NCBI GenBank assembly: GCA_002786025.1
Contig: NHNW01000008.1
Span: 310,001-374,000, forward strand
Length of the DNA: 64,000 bases
From: Zasmidium citrigriseum
Taxonomy: Eukaryota > Ascomycota > Dothideomycetes > Mycosphaerellales > Mycosphaerellaceae
Direction of reading: 5' to 3'
Part shown: positions 31,955 to 40,924 of the stretch, piece by piece
Position numbering within the stretch: the stretch's first letter is position 1
Layout of the letters: each line of letters starts with the position of its first letter
Made by a program: the position numbers and the translations under genes
The notes under the pieces: model-generated
The model's database searches: none
The model's input: only the letters and a program-made list of their open reading frames with translations
Told to the model about the DNA's origin: nothing

Positions 31955-33856
31955 ATGAAGTTCTTCACGGCTGTTTCTGCTTTCGCCCTCGCCTGCTCTT
32001 CGGTTCTTGCACATCCTTCTGGCGACGCGCCGACTTTGGAAGAGAGGCAAAATGGCGTCCTCGTTACGTCCGGTGCTGGAGGCTCGACTGTGTACCCGCG
32101 ATTGGAGATTCGACAGATGAAAGATACCAGGCCTAATCAATACACCCTTTTGGTTCTGGCGATGCAGCGATGGCAGGCCAAGGCGCAAACCGACCAGAGC
32201 TCCTACTTTGGCATTTCGAGCATTCACGGAGTTCCTCGACAAAACTTCAATAACGTGGGACAATGCAGCTCTTGTGGCAATGCGGATGGATACTGCTGCC
32301 ACGACTCAGTACACTTCCCGGCATGGCACCGCGTGTATGTCGCGCTTTTCGAGCAAGAATTCCTGAAGATCGTCAAGAACATCGCCAACGAATACCCCGA
32401 CTCACAAAAGGCCACCATGGTTGCGGCTGCCAACCAGATGCGCTGGCCATACTGGGACTGGGCGGCGAAGCCACCGCAGGGTCGCCCACATCTTCCTAAG
32501 ATTGTGACTGATGTGTATGTCACCGTCAACGGACCCAAGGGCCAGACTACGATTCTCAACCCACTCTTCCGCTACGATTTCAAGAACGTGGCCGGCATGG
32601 TTTACAGCCCATTCACGACTTGGCAGAGGACATACCGCTACCCCAGCACCAACGGAGTCAACGCACAGAGCAACACCAACGCAGCCGTGAATGCCTTCAA
32701 CAACGTCCGACAGAGTTTGACCGACCAGATTTACCAGCTTTTCACCAACTGCCACGACTACCTCCACTTCAGCAACGACGATGCTGGATCCAGCTCTGCA
32801 GGATGCTCGCTCAGTCTCGAATCGATTCACAACACCATCCACTCGACCGCAGGTGGTACGGGCCAGGGAAGTGTATCTGCCGGCCACATGTACTACCTCC
32901 CAACTGCCTCTTTCGATCCTCTCTTCTGGCTCCACCATTGCAACGTGGACCGCCTTTTCGCCATGTGGCAGACTTTGAACCCAGACAAGTACGGCGCGCA
33001 GCAGGTCGCTCCTCACAACACCTGGACCATCCAGCAAGGCTCTACCCAGGGACCGAACTCTCCTCTGACTCCATTCTACAAGAACAACAACGGCCAATTC
33101 TGGACCACCAACGACGTCCGCAACTGGGCCCAGACCTTCAAGTACACCTACCCCGAATTCTTTAACAGCGACGGCAGCAAGGCCTCCATCACCAGGTACG
33201 TCAACAACCTGTACGGTCCCAACGGCAACGCGGTCGCCGGCTCCTCCAAGCGCGAAGCTGAAGCCGAACCCCAACTCGGCGACATCGTCAACAACGTCGT
33301 CGGCGGACTCGCAGACGCCCTCCCCGGCAACCCCCTGGCAGCCAAGAACGGCACTCTCTTCCAATACTTCGCCAACGTGCAATCCCCCCGCTACACCCTC
33401 GGCGGCTCCTACCAAATCTTCGTCTTCAACGGCAACCCCGCGAGCGAAGACCCAGACACCTGGATCTTCGACAAGAACCTCATCGGCCCCATCGGTGTCG
33501 TCGCCCAAGAAGGCATGGAAGACAACCCACTCATCACCTCCAACCAGATCGTGCTCACCCGCACGCTGCAAGGCCTCGTCGACGGCGGAATCCTCGGCGC
33601 CATGACCGAAGCCCTTGTTGCGCCCTTCCTGACCAAGAACCTGCAATGGCGTATCCAGGGCCCCAAGGGCGAGAGCATCGACCCCGGAACCGTCGAGGGC
33701 TTCGTTGTCTCCATCTTCGCCTCGACCGCCACGCAGCCCGCCAGCGACGACATCCTCCCCTCATTCTCGGAATTCATCCCCCTGCTCGGCGTCACCGAGG
33801 GCCAGAGCGGAGGCGCGAACCAGACGTTGGCGCAGTACGTCTCGTCGCTGCTCTAA
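31955..33856 (+). CDS. Secreted tyrosinase (type 3 copper oxidase)
   Basis: A single exon of 633 residues with signal peptide MKFFTAVSAFALACSSVLA. The CuA ligands are His91 (IHG) and His120/His126 (HFPAWHR). The CuB ligands are His292 and His296 (HNTIH) with His327/His328 in DPLFWLHHCNVD. A cluster of cysteines (CSSCGNADGYCCH) precedes the CuA HxxxH. The enzyme oxidises mono- and diphenols to quinones, feeding melanin-type pigments. Past the catalytic domain, Lys432-Arg433 is followed by EAEAEPQ, a kexin-like site, and then the beta-rich C-terminal domain that caps the active site in fungal latent tyrosinases. Synonymous positions are strongly C-rich, which suggests high expression. It is intronless. 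Confidence 0.95.
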   Translation: MKFFTAVSAFALACSSVLAHPSGDAPTLEERQNGVLVTSGAGGSTVYPRLEIRQMKDTRPNQYTLLVLAMQRWQAKAQTDQSSYFGISSIHGVPRQNFNNVGQCSSCGNADGYCCHDSVHFPAWHRVYVALFEQEFLKIVKNIANEYPDSQKATMVAAANQMRWPYWDWAAKPPQGRPHLPKIVTDVYVTVNGPKGQTTILNPLFRYDFKNVAGMVYSPFTTWQRTYRYPSTNGVNAQSNTNAAVNAFNNVRQSLTDQIYQLFTNCHDYLHFSNDDAGSSSAGCSLSLESIHNTIHSTAGGTGQGSVSAGHMYYLPTASFDPLFWLHHCNVDRLFAMWQTLNPDKYGAQQVAPHNTWTIQQGSTQGPNSPLTPFYKNNNGQFWTTNDVRNWAQTFKYTYPEFFNSDGSKASITRYVNNLYGPNGNAVAGSSKREAEAEPQLGDIVNNVVGGLADALPGNPLAAKNGTLFQYFANVQSPRYTLGGSYQIFVFNGNPASEDPDTWIFDKNLIGPIGVVAQEGMEDNPLITSNQIVLTRTLQGLVDGGILGAMTEALVAPFLTKNLQWRIQGPKGESIDPGTVEGFVVSIFASTATQPASDDILPSFSEFIPLLGVTEGQSGGANQTLAQYVSSLL

Positions 33857-34493
33857 AAGCTTCTTGACAGACAGACAAACTTTGTATAGTTTTGGAATTT
33901 TATTATGGCCGCCAGTATGGAATGAGAATACCCATTACTTTATTTTGGAGAAAAATCATGAGCAGATAGTCATTGTTGACCGGTCAGTCAGTCCTTGCAA
34001 AAGGGACCGTTCATGCGCATGCTGGCATTGAAGAGAGCATCCGGTTCCCAGGCGTTTACTTGTGTGCGCTGTAGTTAACTACGATAATGATATTGAATGT
34101 ACATATCGTCGTCACCAGAGAGCCTGATCAATGTCTTCTTGATCGGCCAATCGCAACAACCATTTGATCGTGGTCTCTCTTGGCTGACAGATCACCGTGT
34201 CTGATGAGGATCCACCAGCCGCCGTCTAACGTTCTTCACGAAACGCAAACGTCTGTTCGTACAAGGAATAGCGACGTTACATGTTCCCTGTGAAAATTCG
34301 CGAAGGTTCGCAATGGTTTGAGACAAGCATTTGTTGCGTCACAACTCTATTTTGTGAAGAACACGAAGTGCCGGGTTCCAAAAATATGTTGACTCTTGTG
34401 GGGACTTGCGAGAACCGCAGATTGTTTCGTCGGGATGTGGATGAAGATTCGCGTAAGTAGGTACGTCAAAGATGCCTCCCTGATCGATGATAA
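33857..34493. other. Intergenic, no convincing gene
   Basis: About 640 bp holding the tyrosinase 3' UTR. No gene, RNA or repeat seen. Confidence 0.45.
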
Positions 34494-35049
34494 CTATTGG
34501 CACTGGTTGACGTCGAGCCTCTGCTTGATCATCTTAACACTCTGTTCCAGCAGTCGATCTCTCTTCATCATCACACGCCCTGTCCCCGTCACAAGAACTT
34601 CGTCGAGGATCAGTAGTCTGGCCTTGTCAGGAGAGGCATCACCAGTCTCTTCGTCGCGCCACCCATCCACATCCCCAACATCCATCATAAGACAATACAC
34701 CAGGTAGTTGAGCTGACTCTCGTTGTGAGCATATGACGCCCGACCTCTGATCTTTGATCCAGGAACGTCTCGAGCAGAGGAGATCGAAACAAATGATGAC
34801 AAGCTCGAAGTAGTTGAAGGCTAGCTCCTTGATCTCTTTGTCCAGCGCTTGGATGTGGCCTATCAAAAGACGGCATATGCCAAGTGCTGTACGCAATATC
34901 GTTGGAATCCTGTCTTTTCTGCTTTGGCTCAGAATCGTTTCTATGTCGCATGGCTGGAAGTTGACACGCCCGCTTCCATCGCAATACCGATGTTTGAAGA
35001 TCTGACGACAGATGAGCAAAGCAATACCGCGGTGAGCGCTGCTTCTCAC
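34494..35049 (-). pseudogene. Decayed C-terminal copy of the adjacent DUF6604 gene
   Basis: On the minus strand, downstream of the intact DUF6604 gene. Reading from 35049, FKHRYCDGSGRVNF aligns with FKHRHCDNSGRTDF of the full protein, and AFNYFELVIICFDLLC with TFNYFQLHTTCWQLLR. The match then continues only in another frame, where RASYAHNESQLNYLVYCLM corresponds to PAYPHTERDLAMLVCFLVS. A frameshift therefore lies near 34770. The sequence has no start equivalent and lacks the N-terminal two thirds, so it is most likely a broken partial tandem duplicate. The intact stop and the first duplicate-strand bases are only a few bases apart. Confidence 0.75.
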
Positions 35050-35065
35050 CTCCGCTCGACATCAA

Positions 35066-37453
35066 TTATTCACCTCCACAGGCTTTGATGGCCTGGTGTT
35101 TCCTTAGAAAGCCGCCGAAGAGCGATAGATGGCGACTATTCGAAACCTGGCCCCCTCTAGAAGCTACGACACCGTCTAGAACCTGCCCAGTCTCTGCCAG
35201 AAGCCCCAGAGGCTCTTTGTTTCCAACTATTAAGGACTCCACCGCCTCGGAAACTAGAAAGCAAACTAACATGGCCAGATCTCGTTCCGTGTGAGGATAA
35301 GCAGGCCAGAACTCGCTTCTGGAGCCCACAGTGTCTCTGACGTTGCGCAGTAGCTGCCAGCAGGTAGTGTGCAGCTGAAAATAGTTGAACGTAACCTCCA
35401 TGGTCTCGAGATGGAGAGCGAGGCAGAGACGTGCAAAGAGGTCACTGATGTCGACCTTTCCATTCGAGTTCTTGGCCAGCTCATCCCCTATCGCTTTCGT
35501 GCTTTGATGTAGCATTTGATCCATGTCTTTTGAATCGAAATCAGTTCGACCACTATTGTCACAGTGGCGGTGCTTGAATATCCAGTTGACGGGTATTCGT
35601 CTTTCCAGCAGCCTTGCTCTCTTGATCGAAACACGAATGTCGATATTGCGGCGGTTGCGGGCGAACGCCTCGGGTGCCGTCCCAAGAGCCAGCTGAAAGT
35701 GCTTCGAGCAATCGATAAGTGAACTTGGACGCTCCCCGACGAATATCTTGTCGATCCCCTGAGTCTGAAAGACGTAGTCCATATCGACCCATTTGTTAGA
35801 TAGCATGTCGTTCTGCTGCAAGCAATTGTACAAATGTGCACTCGCAAGAACACACAAATTTGCATTGGCCGCGATGATTGCCCCTTCGTACGCAACCATT
35901 CGGAAATTGTAAAGAAGAAGGCCGCACCAGAGAGGGTCTCTTTTCAGAAGATAAAAGGCTTCCAGATGGTCTGACGCCGTCTCATCAGCAAGTCCAAGTA
36001 ATCTCAATCGACGCACTTCATCGTGCCGTGTCCAGCGGTCGACGAGACCCAGCACTTCTCTCAGAGTTCGATCGTTGTCGCTTGGCCTATCTTTGGTGCT
36101 CGTCTCTTTGTGAAAGTCTAGAAATTGATGGATATTCTGTGTAATGGCCAGAGCACCGTCACACAGATCGGAGAACCCATGCACAACATATTGTCGGAGA
36201 ACATGCCGCATGTCTAGGTGGACCTGCAACCCAAAAGATAGCCAGAAAAGCGATTGTTTGTGCTCCGTGAGCTCTCGAAATCCTCGCATGATCTCGTGCT
36301 CTGCTTGGGGTTGGATATTGAGCTTTGCCAATGCAAGATACTCCGGCACAACGCCCATTGCAAGGTCGATCTGCTGCGATGCACGTTGCTCCCGTTTCAT
36401 GGACATACCTTGTGTCTCACAATTGTAGAGATCGGTGTGTACAGGGGCGACCACTGGTACATAATCTCGAGGATCTTCTCTTAAATCACGAGCGTAAATT
36501 CCAAGAATGGCGTCGGAAAACCGTAGACAAGGCTCATCTGGGAAGTCAGGTTCGGCCAGCGCAGTGTCCCGGTCGTACTGGTAAGCACAACAGAGGCACA
36601 AATGACCGTCCCGCTGCGTACTCTTGTCGCCAAATGTAGCATCGTAGTCTTTATGCAGGTGCCGAACGAAGTCGATAGCGGTGTTTGTGGTGACCGACAC
36701 TGCCACCAGATCCATCTCGCCTTTGCTGTACAAGGTCCATAGATGGCGAACAACCTTTCTGGTTTTGTGGACGTCCACGGACAAGAACATCAGTGCGATG
36801 CGCGCTTCTTCCTCGCTTGCGCCCAAGTCACTCACGAACTGCATGTCAGCTGTAACACCAGATGCACCGTGAACCGTATCGTGATTGATCTCCTCGATCG
36901 GATCCTGGACCGTCAAGCCTTCGAACATGTTCGCAAAGTCCGGTTGCTCGTTGACAGGATCCATGTTGCCGGGTCTCACGCCTTTGACATAGTTCGGACG
37001 CAGAAGGTTTTGAACACGTTCCAATACGCCAATGAAATACCCGTGTCCATCTTGTAAATCACTGCTCGTGGGTTCCTGCCCTCGCCCGCTATACCATCTC
37101 TGGTGAATCTTCCTCTGGGTAATGGCTTGCTGCAATCGGTATCCAAAGGTCGCCGGTACCTCGACTCGAGGCTTAGTGCAATCTACAATGCATTGAGCTA
37201 GCGGCACGAAGTCTTTAATGTTGACACGATAGCGTTGACGAGCTGGGTCTGGTGCACATGCCGTCTTGCTGGCTTGACGGGCGAGTTTACGAGCTTTGCC
37301 TTTCAGTCGTGGAGCTTTATTCGGGGTAGCTGTTGAAGCAGCCTCAACATCAGTATAGCCACATCGTCTGGCCGTTGTTGCGAGCCAGTTGGCAACAAAA
37401 TCAGAGTCCGCCTTGTATTGCTCATAGCTCGAATGGAGGGCATGCGGGAGCAT
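35066..37453 (-). CDS. DUF6604-domain protein
   Basis: A single exon of 795 residues starting MLPHALHSSYEQYKADSDF; this start and VANWLATTARRCGYTDVEA are typical of the DUF6604 N-terminus. A lysine/arginine-rich linker (KGKARKLARQASK) follows, then a long helical region without known motifs. LCLCCAYQYDRD and SDLCDGALAITQ are among the conserved-looking blocks. The family is restricted to fungi and its function is unknown. There is no signal peptide or membrane helix. A broken tandem fragment lies directly downstream. Confidence 0.8.
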   Translation of the reverse strand: MLPHALHSSYEQYKADSDFVANWLATTARRCGYTDVEAASTATPNKAPRLKGKARKLARQASKTACAPDPARQRYRVNIKDFVPLAQCIVDCTKPRVEVPATFGYRLQQAITQRKIHQRWYSGRGQEPTSSDLQDGHGYFIGVLERVQNLLRPNYVKGVRPGNMDPVNEQPDFANMFEGLTVQDPIEEINHDTVHGASGVTADMQFVSDLGASEEEARIALMFLSVDVHKTRKVVRHLWTLYSKGEMDLVAVSVTTNTAIDFVRHLHKDYDATFGDKSTQRDGHLCLCCAYQYDRDTALAEPDFPDEPCLRFSDAILGIYARDLREDPRDYVPVVAPVHTDLYNCETQGMSMKREQRASQQIDLAMGVVPEYLALAKLNIQPQAEHEIMRGFRELTEHKQSLFWLSFGLQVHLDMRHVLRQYVVHGFSDLCDGALAITQNIHQFLDFHKETSTKDRPSDNDRTLREVLGLVDRWTRHDEVRRLRLLGLADETASDHLEAFYLLKRDPLWCGLLLYNFRMVAYEGAIIAANANLCVLASAHLYNCLQQNDMLSNKWVDMDYVFQTQGIDKIFVGERPSSLIDCSKHFQLALGTAPEAFARNRRNIDIRVSIKRARLLERRIPVNWIFKHRHCDNSGRTDFDSKDMDQMLHQSTKAIGDELAKNSNGKVDISDLFARLCLALHLETMEVTFNYFQLHTTCWQLLRNVRDTVGSRSEFWPAYPHTERDLAMLVCFLVSEAVESLIVGNKEPLGLLAETGQVLDGVVASRGGQVSNSRHLSLFGGFLRKHQAIKACGGE

Positions 37454-38083
37454 ACTGATGAGAAGAGAATCTGGACCAGCCAGAGAACAAGATTAAAGCA
37501 CCATTTTGCGTGCGCCGACGTGGAAGAGGGCTGGATGAGAAGTTGGAATTCAGGGAACGGCACGTCGTTGCAATGAAGAGAGAGGTGAGCTGAAGTTGCC
37601 GCGGCCGTGCCACTGCAAGCAAATATCCACTGAAACGATTATACCTCGTTATCTCAATACGCTGCTTACCGTAACGGGGAAAGTCTCTGCAAAACAATCA
37701 GATACCCTCGTATCGATGTCTTCCTGCTCATCTTGTCTCACGCTTCAACATACAATTGGACGTAGGAGCCCGTGAAAGAGTCAAATGAGTGACGGAGTCT
37801 TCTCGTAAGTGCTGTGACATCGCTCACAAGGCTGCAAGATTGATGGAATAGAGCCAGCCCGAGCACACGGAGAATAGGAACTCTTCACTTCACAGCCACA
37901 ACTCCCATAACAGCCCATTCACGACTTTACCCCCCCATCTTCCCCGATCTTCAACACCCTCACACCATCTCACGATACATCTTTCACAGATACGATTGTA
38001 TCCCCACGATCGTACTCCCCTCAACCCACCTCCATCAAATCCCCTCCCCAACACCTCAACCCTCATCCAACATCACCATAAAA
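37454..38083. other. Intergenic, divergent promoter region
   Basis: About 630 bp. A C/A-rich leader occupies the last 150 bp before the small plus-strand gene. No convincing gene. Confidence 0.45.
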
Positions 38084-38218
38084 ATGAACACCCGCTCCGA
38101 AAACAAACAACTCTACGAACTCACCTACGTCCACGGCATGCCTATGGCGAGGTGCATCACCTGCGGCTTCTGGAATTACGTCCACGATCCAGAGTGTGAG
38201 GCGCGGGACAAGGAGTGA
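38084..38218 (+). CDS. Small 44-residue CxxC protein, unknown
   Basis: An ATG at 38084 opens 44 codons to a TGA at 38216-38218. The protein contains Cys24 and Cys27 as CITC and Cys38, enough for half a zinc-binding site, with conserved-looking YVHG and YVHD around them. It is preceded by a CA-rich leader characteristic of real fungal transcripts. I do not recognise the family, and a chance frame of this length remains possible. The frame is short enough to be missed by standard gene finders. Confidence 0.4.
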   Translation: MNTRSENKQLYELTYVHGMPMARCITCGFWNYVHDPECEARDKE

Positions 38219-38578
38219 CGGGCGGGTTTCCGGTCGTGTATTTAGTGGTTGCATGTAGCCTGTACAAGTTCATTTCACAGAGTGGAGAGGTGTGCTCCCT
38301 CTATCTCTGTATCTCTACATTAGCGACTCTTGGGTGAAGACATTCCACGTCTTGGCGTACCAGACTTCCAGCATACCATAGACTTTTCCGAGCCACATGG
38401 CATGGTAGCTGGTAAGCAATATCGCCTTCGAAACCTCCAATAGCATTCACGGTATTTCCAGCTCTTCATAAGGCCCCTATAAAAAATGCCCTGGAAAGCT
38501 TGGTGCGGATTTCACATCCCCAAATCACACTCCCTCGCTCATACCCCGAATATCTCCACTCACACGCCATTCACCACA
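38219..38578. other. Intergenic, promoter of Cys-rich protein
   Basis: 360 bp, with a TATA box at 38478-38486. No gene seen. Confidence 0.45.
38478..38486 (+). promoter_or_regulatory. TATA box deciding a start codon
   Basis: TATAAAAAA lies about 100 bp before the ATG at 38579 but ends on top of the upstream in-frame ATG at 38486. A transcript starting downstream of this TATA would miss the upstream ATG, so 38579 is favoured as the start. Confidence 0.5.
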
Positions 38579-39082
38579 ATGTGCCTGGCATACCACTCCC
38601 GCTACCTCTGCAAATGCGAAGGCAAGCCACACCTCGAGCCCTGCGGCGAGATCAGCGGCCCAGCAAACACATTCTGCAGCACGAAATCCTTCGCCTCAAA
38701 TCGAGCCTTCTGCTGCAGCTTGAAGTGTTGCAACGAAGCCACCTCTCTCGCCAAGACCAGATTCGACGAAGCGCTAGCTGCGCTTGAGGCGTGGAGTCCG
38801 TCGACGTTTGAGTGGTTGTTTCAGGGCAAGCGCATGCGAGAAATCGAGGAGCAGTTGGAGAAGCGACTCTGTGCGGCGAAAGAACTGATGGATTCGGAGG
38901 AACAGGTTCATTGGTGGTGTCATCAGAGGAGGATGGCGATTAAGGCTCAGGGGCGGGAACTGCAGGCTATGAGTCCGCGCTGGGAGCGAGAGAGGTCTGG
39001 TTCGCTGCCGGCGGTGGAAGAAGAGGGCGAGGAAGATAATGAGGCCAACGCAGCGGACAGTCCAGGCTCAATCAAGTTGTGA
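38579..39082 (+). CDS. Cysteine-rich small protein, unknown function
   Basis: A single exon of 167 residues from the ATG at 38579; the frame runs upstream to 38486, but a TATA box there argues against that start. The first 65 residues carry many cysteines (for example LCKCEG, a CGEISG turn, FCCSLKCC), likely a metal-binding module. The rest is a charged helix (MREIEEQLEKRL, QVHWWCHQRRMAIKAQGRE) and an acidic tail. No signal peptide is present at the chosen start. I do not recognise the family. Confidence 0.6.
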   Translation: MCLAYHSRYLCKCEGKPHLEPCGEISGPANTFCSTKSFASNRAFCCSLKCCNEATSLAKTRFDEALAALEAWSPSTFEWLFQGKRMREIEEQLEKRLCAAKELMDSEEQVHWWCHQRRMAIKAQGRELQAMSPRWERERSGSLPAVEEEGEEDNEANAADSPGSIKL

Positions 39083-39239
39083 TGGTTGAGAGCGGTCGAA
39101 CTTCGACAAGGTCGCGCGGAACCGATCACAACGGTTCTCTCCCATGTAGGCCCGGAATTTGACTTCGTAGAGATAGATGGCCGTACATCGATGGCGTCTC
39201 TTGCTTCATTGTATTGACGATCTGCATTCCTCCCTCCTC

Positions 39240-40589
39240 TCAAGTCTCACCATACTCTTGCCTGACTTTCACTCTCATCGGCCTCCTGCAAGGCCTGATC
39301 GGCTCGCGGACGGGATACTTGACGTCAAGCCAGCGTCCTTGCAACCAGGCAGTGCCCAAAGCTGCGGCCATGTATAGAGTCAAGGCGGCGGGGAGTTGCA
39401 GACCGATAAAGAAGAACATACCAGCGAAGACCAGACTCACTTTCTTCCGCGTGGGAAGTGCGGCAATGGGATTATTCCATTTCTTCTTGTCCTGGCTCTG
39501 CAGTCTCAGCTTTTCTGCGACCTCCATGGCATGCAGGACATCGTTGGTCGCTGAAGTGATCTTGACAGGCTCCGGTTGCCGCGGACGTTTCACTTCAGGC
39601 TGTTTCTTCGAATCTTCGTGTTCTTGGTCCAGATTCCTCAACTTCTCCTGCACGTCTTTGACACGGTCGTCCTCTTTCTTCACCGAAGGGCGTAATACGG
39701 CGTTCGCTGCCATGAAGAAAGCAAGCGCCAGAGGCAATGTCATGGTGGAGTCCGGAATCGTGAGGTCTTGGAGCCAGGAGAAGCCCTCTACTTTCATAGT
39801 CGGGTCCATGAGATCAGCGTAAGAGGAAAGGTTTAATTTTTGAGGTGCCAAATGAATCTCTTGAGCGAGTGCATTGCCGTCCGGTAGGCCTTCGGTATTG
39901 AGGAGCTGTTCTTGTTTGGACATTTGGGACTCAAGACGCTCGGCGAGAGCCTCGGCAGGATCAGACGGAGTTTCTTTCGAGGAAGGCACGACTGGTCCCA
40001 GCAGTAGGGACAAGAGTCCCTCTCGTGTACCGCACTTGACCCTCACAGCCTCGGCAAAGGCAATGAGCATAGCAAAGTTGAACCAATTGTGCCAGCTGAA
40101 CCTTGGCATGCCGAAAGCCTTGCTGACTTTGTTGGTCTCCAAAAAGCTGTTCCAAAGGAACTGCCACCTCTTATGGGATTTCACGAAGCCTGGACTAGGG
40201 TTGAAATTCGTCTTCTTCCAATCCTCTCTACTCTTTTGTTGCGCTCTGTGGACACGGGCCATGACACGGGCATGGGTGATGGGATAGAGCAGTGATCGAG
40301 TGTCTGCATTTCGCCGAGCGGGGCGGACAGCGAGGTAGTAGCCAAAGACGCCACGGACAAGCACGGCCGTGATGGGAATGGCAGCACACCACGGGACGCC
40401 CAAGTGGTGAATGCCATCGAGCACGGCAGTGGGAGCGGCAACGGCGAGCTGGGTCAAGTTGGCCGTGTCGATTTTCCGCTGCGGCGTGGAGGAGAAGGAT
40501 CGAGCGTTGGCGTAGACGGCGGTGCGGATGGAGGGCGGCAGGTGGAGAATGTTGGCCTTCAGGCATCTGCTGGAGAGAGCAGACGCCAT
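39240..40589 (-). CDS. COX18: Mitochondrial inner-membrane insertase Cox18 (YidC/Oxa1/Alb3 family)
   Basis: A single exon of 449 residues. The ATG at 40589 gives MASALSSRCLKANI, a short mitochondrial presequence rich in Ser, Arg and Leu; the frame extends to a TTG upstream. The Oxa1-like core begins near LDGIHHLGVPWCAAIPITAV. Helices are seen at FGYYLAVRPARR, NWFNFAMLIAFAEAV and MTLPLALAFFMAANAVL, and KVSLVFAGMFFFIGLQLPAA leads to the last helix. Cox18 exports the Cox2 C-terminus across the inner membrane. A long charged insert between the helices holds KKEDDRVKDVQEKLRN. It is divergent from ALG11, 335 bp apart. Confidence 0.85.
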   Translation of the reverse strand: MASALSSRCLKANILHLPPSIRTAVYANARSFSSTPQRKIDTANLTQLAVAAPTAVLDGIHHLGVPWCAAIPITAVLVRGVFGYYLAVRPARRNADTRSLLYPITHARVMARVHRAQQKSREDWKKTNFNPSPGFVKSHKRWQFLWNSFLETNKVSKAFGMPRFSWHNWFNFAMLIAFAEAVRVKCGTREGLLSLLLGPVVPSSKETPSDPAEALAERLESQMSKQEQLLNTEGLPDGNALAQEIHLAPQKLNLSSYADLMDPTMKVEGFSWLQDLTIPDSTMTLPLALAFFMAANAVLRPSVKKEDDRVKDVQEKLRNLDQEHEDSKKQPEVKRPRQPEPVKITSATNDVLHAMEVAEKLRLQSQDKKKWNNPIAALPTRKKVSLVFAGMFFFIGLQLPAALTLYMAAALGTAWLQGRWLDVKYPVREPIRPCRRPMRVKVRQEYGET

Positions 40590-40924
40590 GGCAGACAGCC
40601 TTGCGAGCAAGAGGCAGCCTCGCACGTGGGAAGGGAAAGAGCGTGAGGTTCGAGTTGCAGCTCCCAAGCTTCACGCCCGTCGCCAATCGCGGACCCTGGC
40701 GCCGATCAGCGGGCGCTGCCGCGTGGGCGATGGTTCCTGGCTGCGGCAAGAGCGACCAGCTGTGAGCTGCATGTGACGATCTCCATCATCCCGCCAGTCA
40801 TTCACTCACCCGCCGTTTGCTGCTGATATCTCACCCCCGTCCCCACGACCACATCACGCCCCCCGCGACCATGCTCTCTTAACCATCCCCGCCCTCCGCC
40901 AGCATCGGACCACCAACATTCGTC
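40590..40924. promoter_or_regulatory. Shared divergent promoter, COX18/ALG11
   Basis: About 335 bp between the two start codons, pyrimidine-rich on the ALG11 side. No TATA box is evident, as is usual for housekeeping genes. Confidence 0.45.

Noticed and set aside
32402..33646. 414-codon open frame antisense to tyrosinase
   Set aside because: It mirrors the C-rich third positions of the tyrosinase codons, and its Val/Gly/Glu-rich composition is typical of such shadows.
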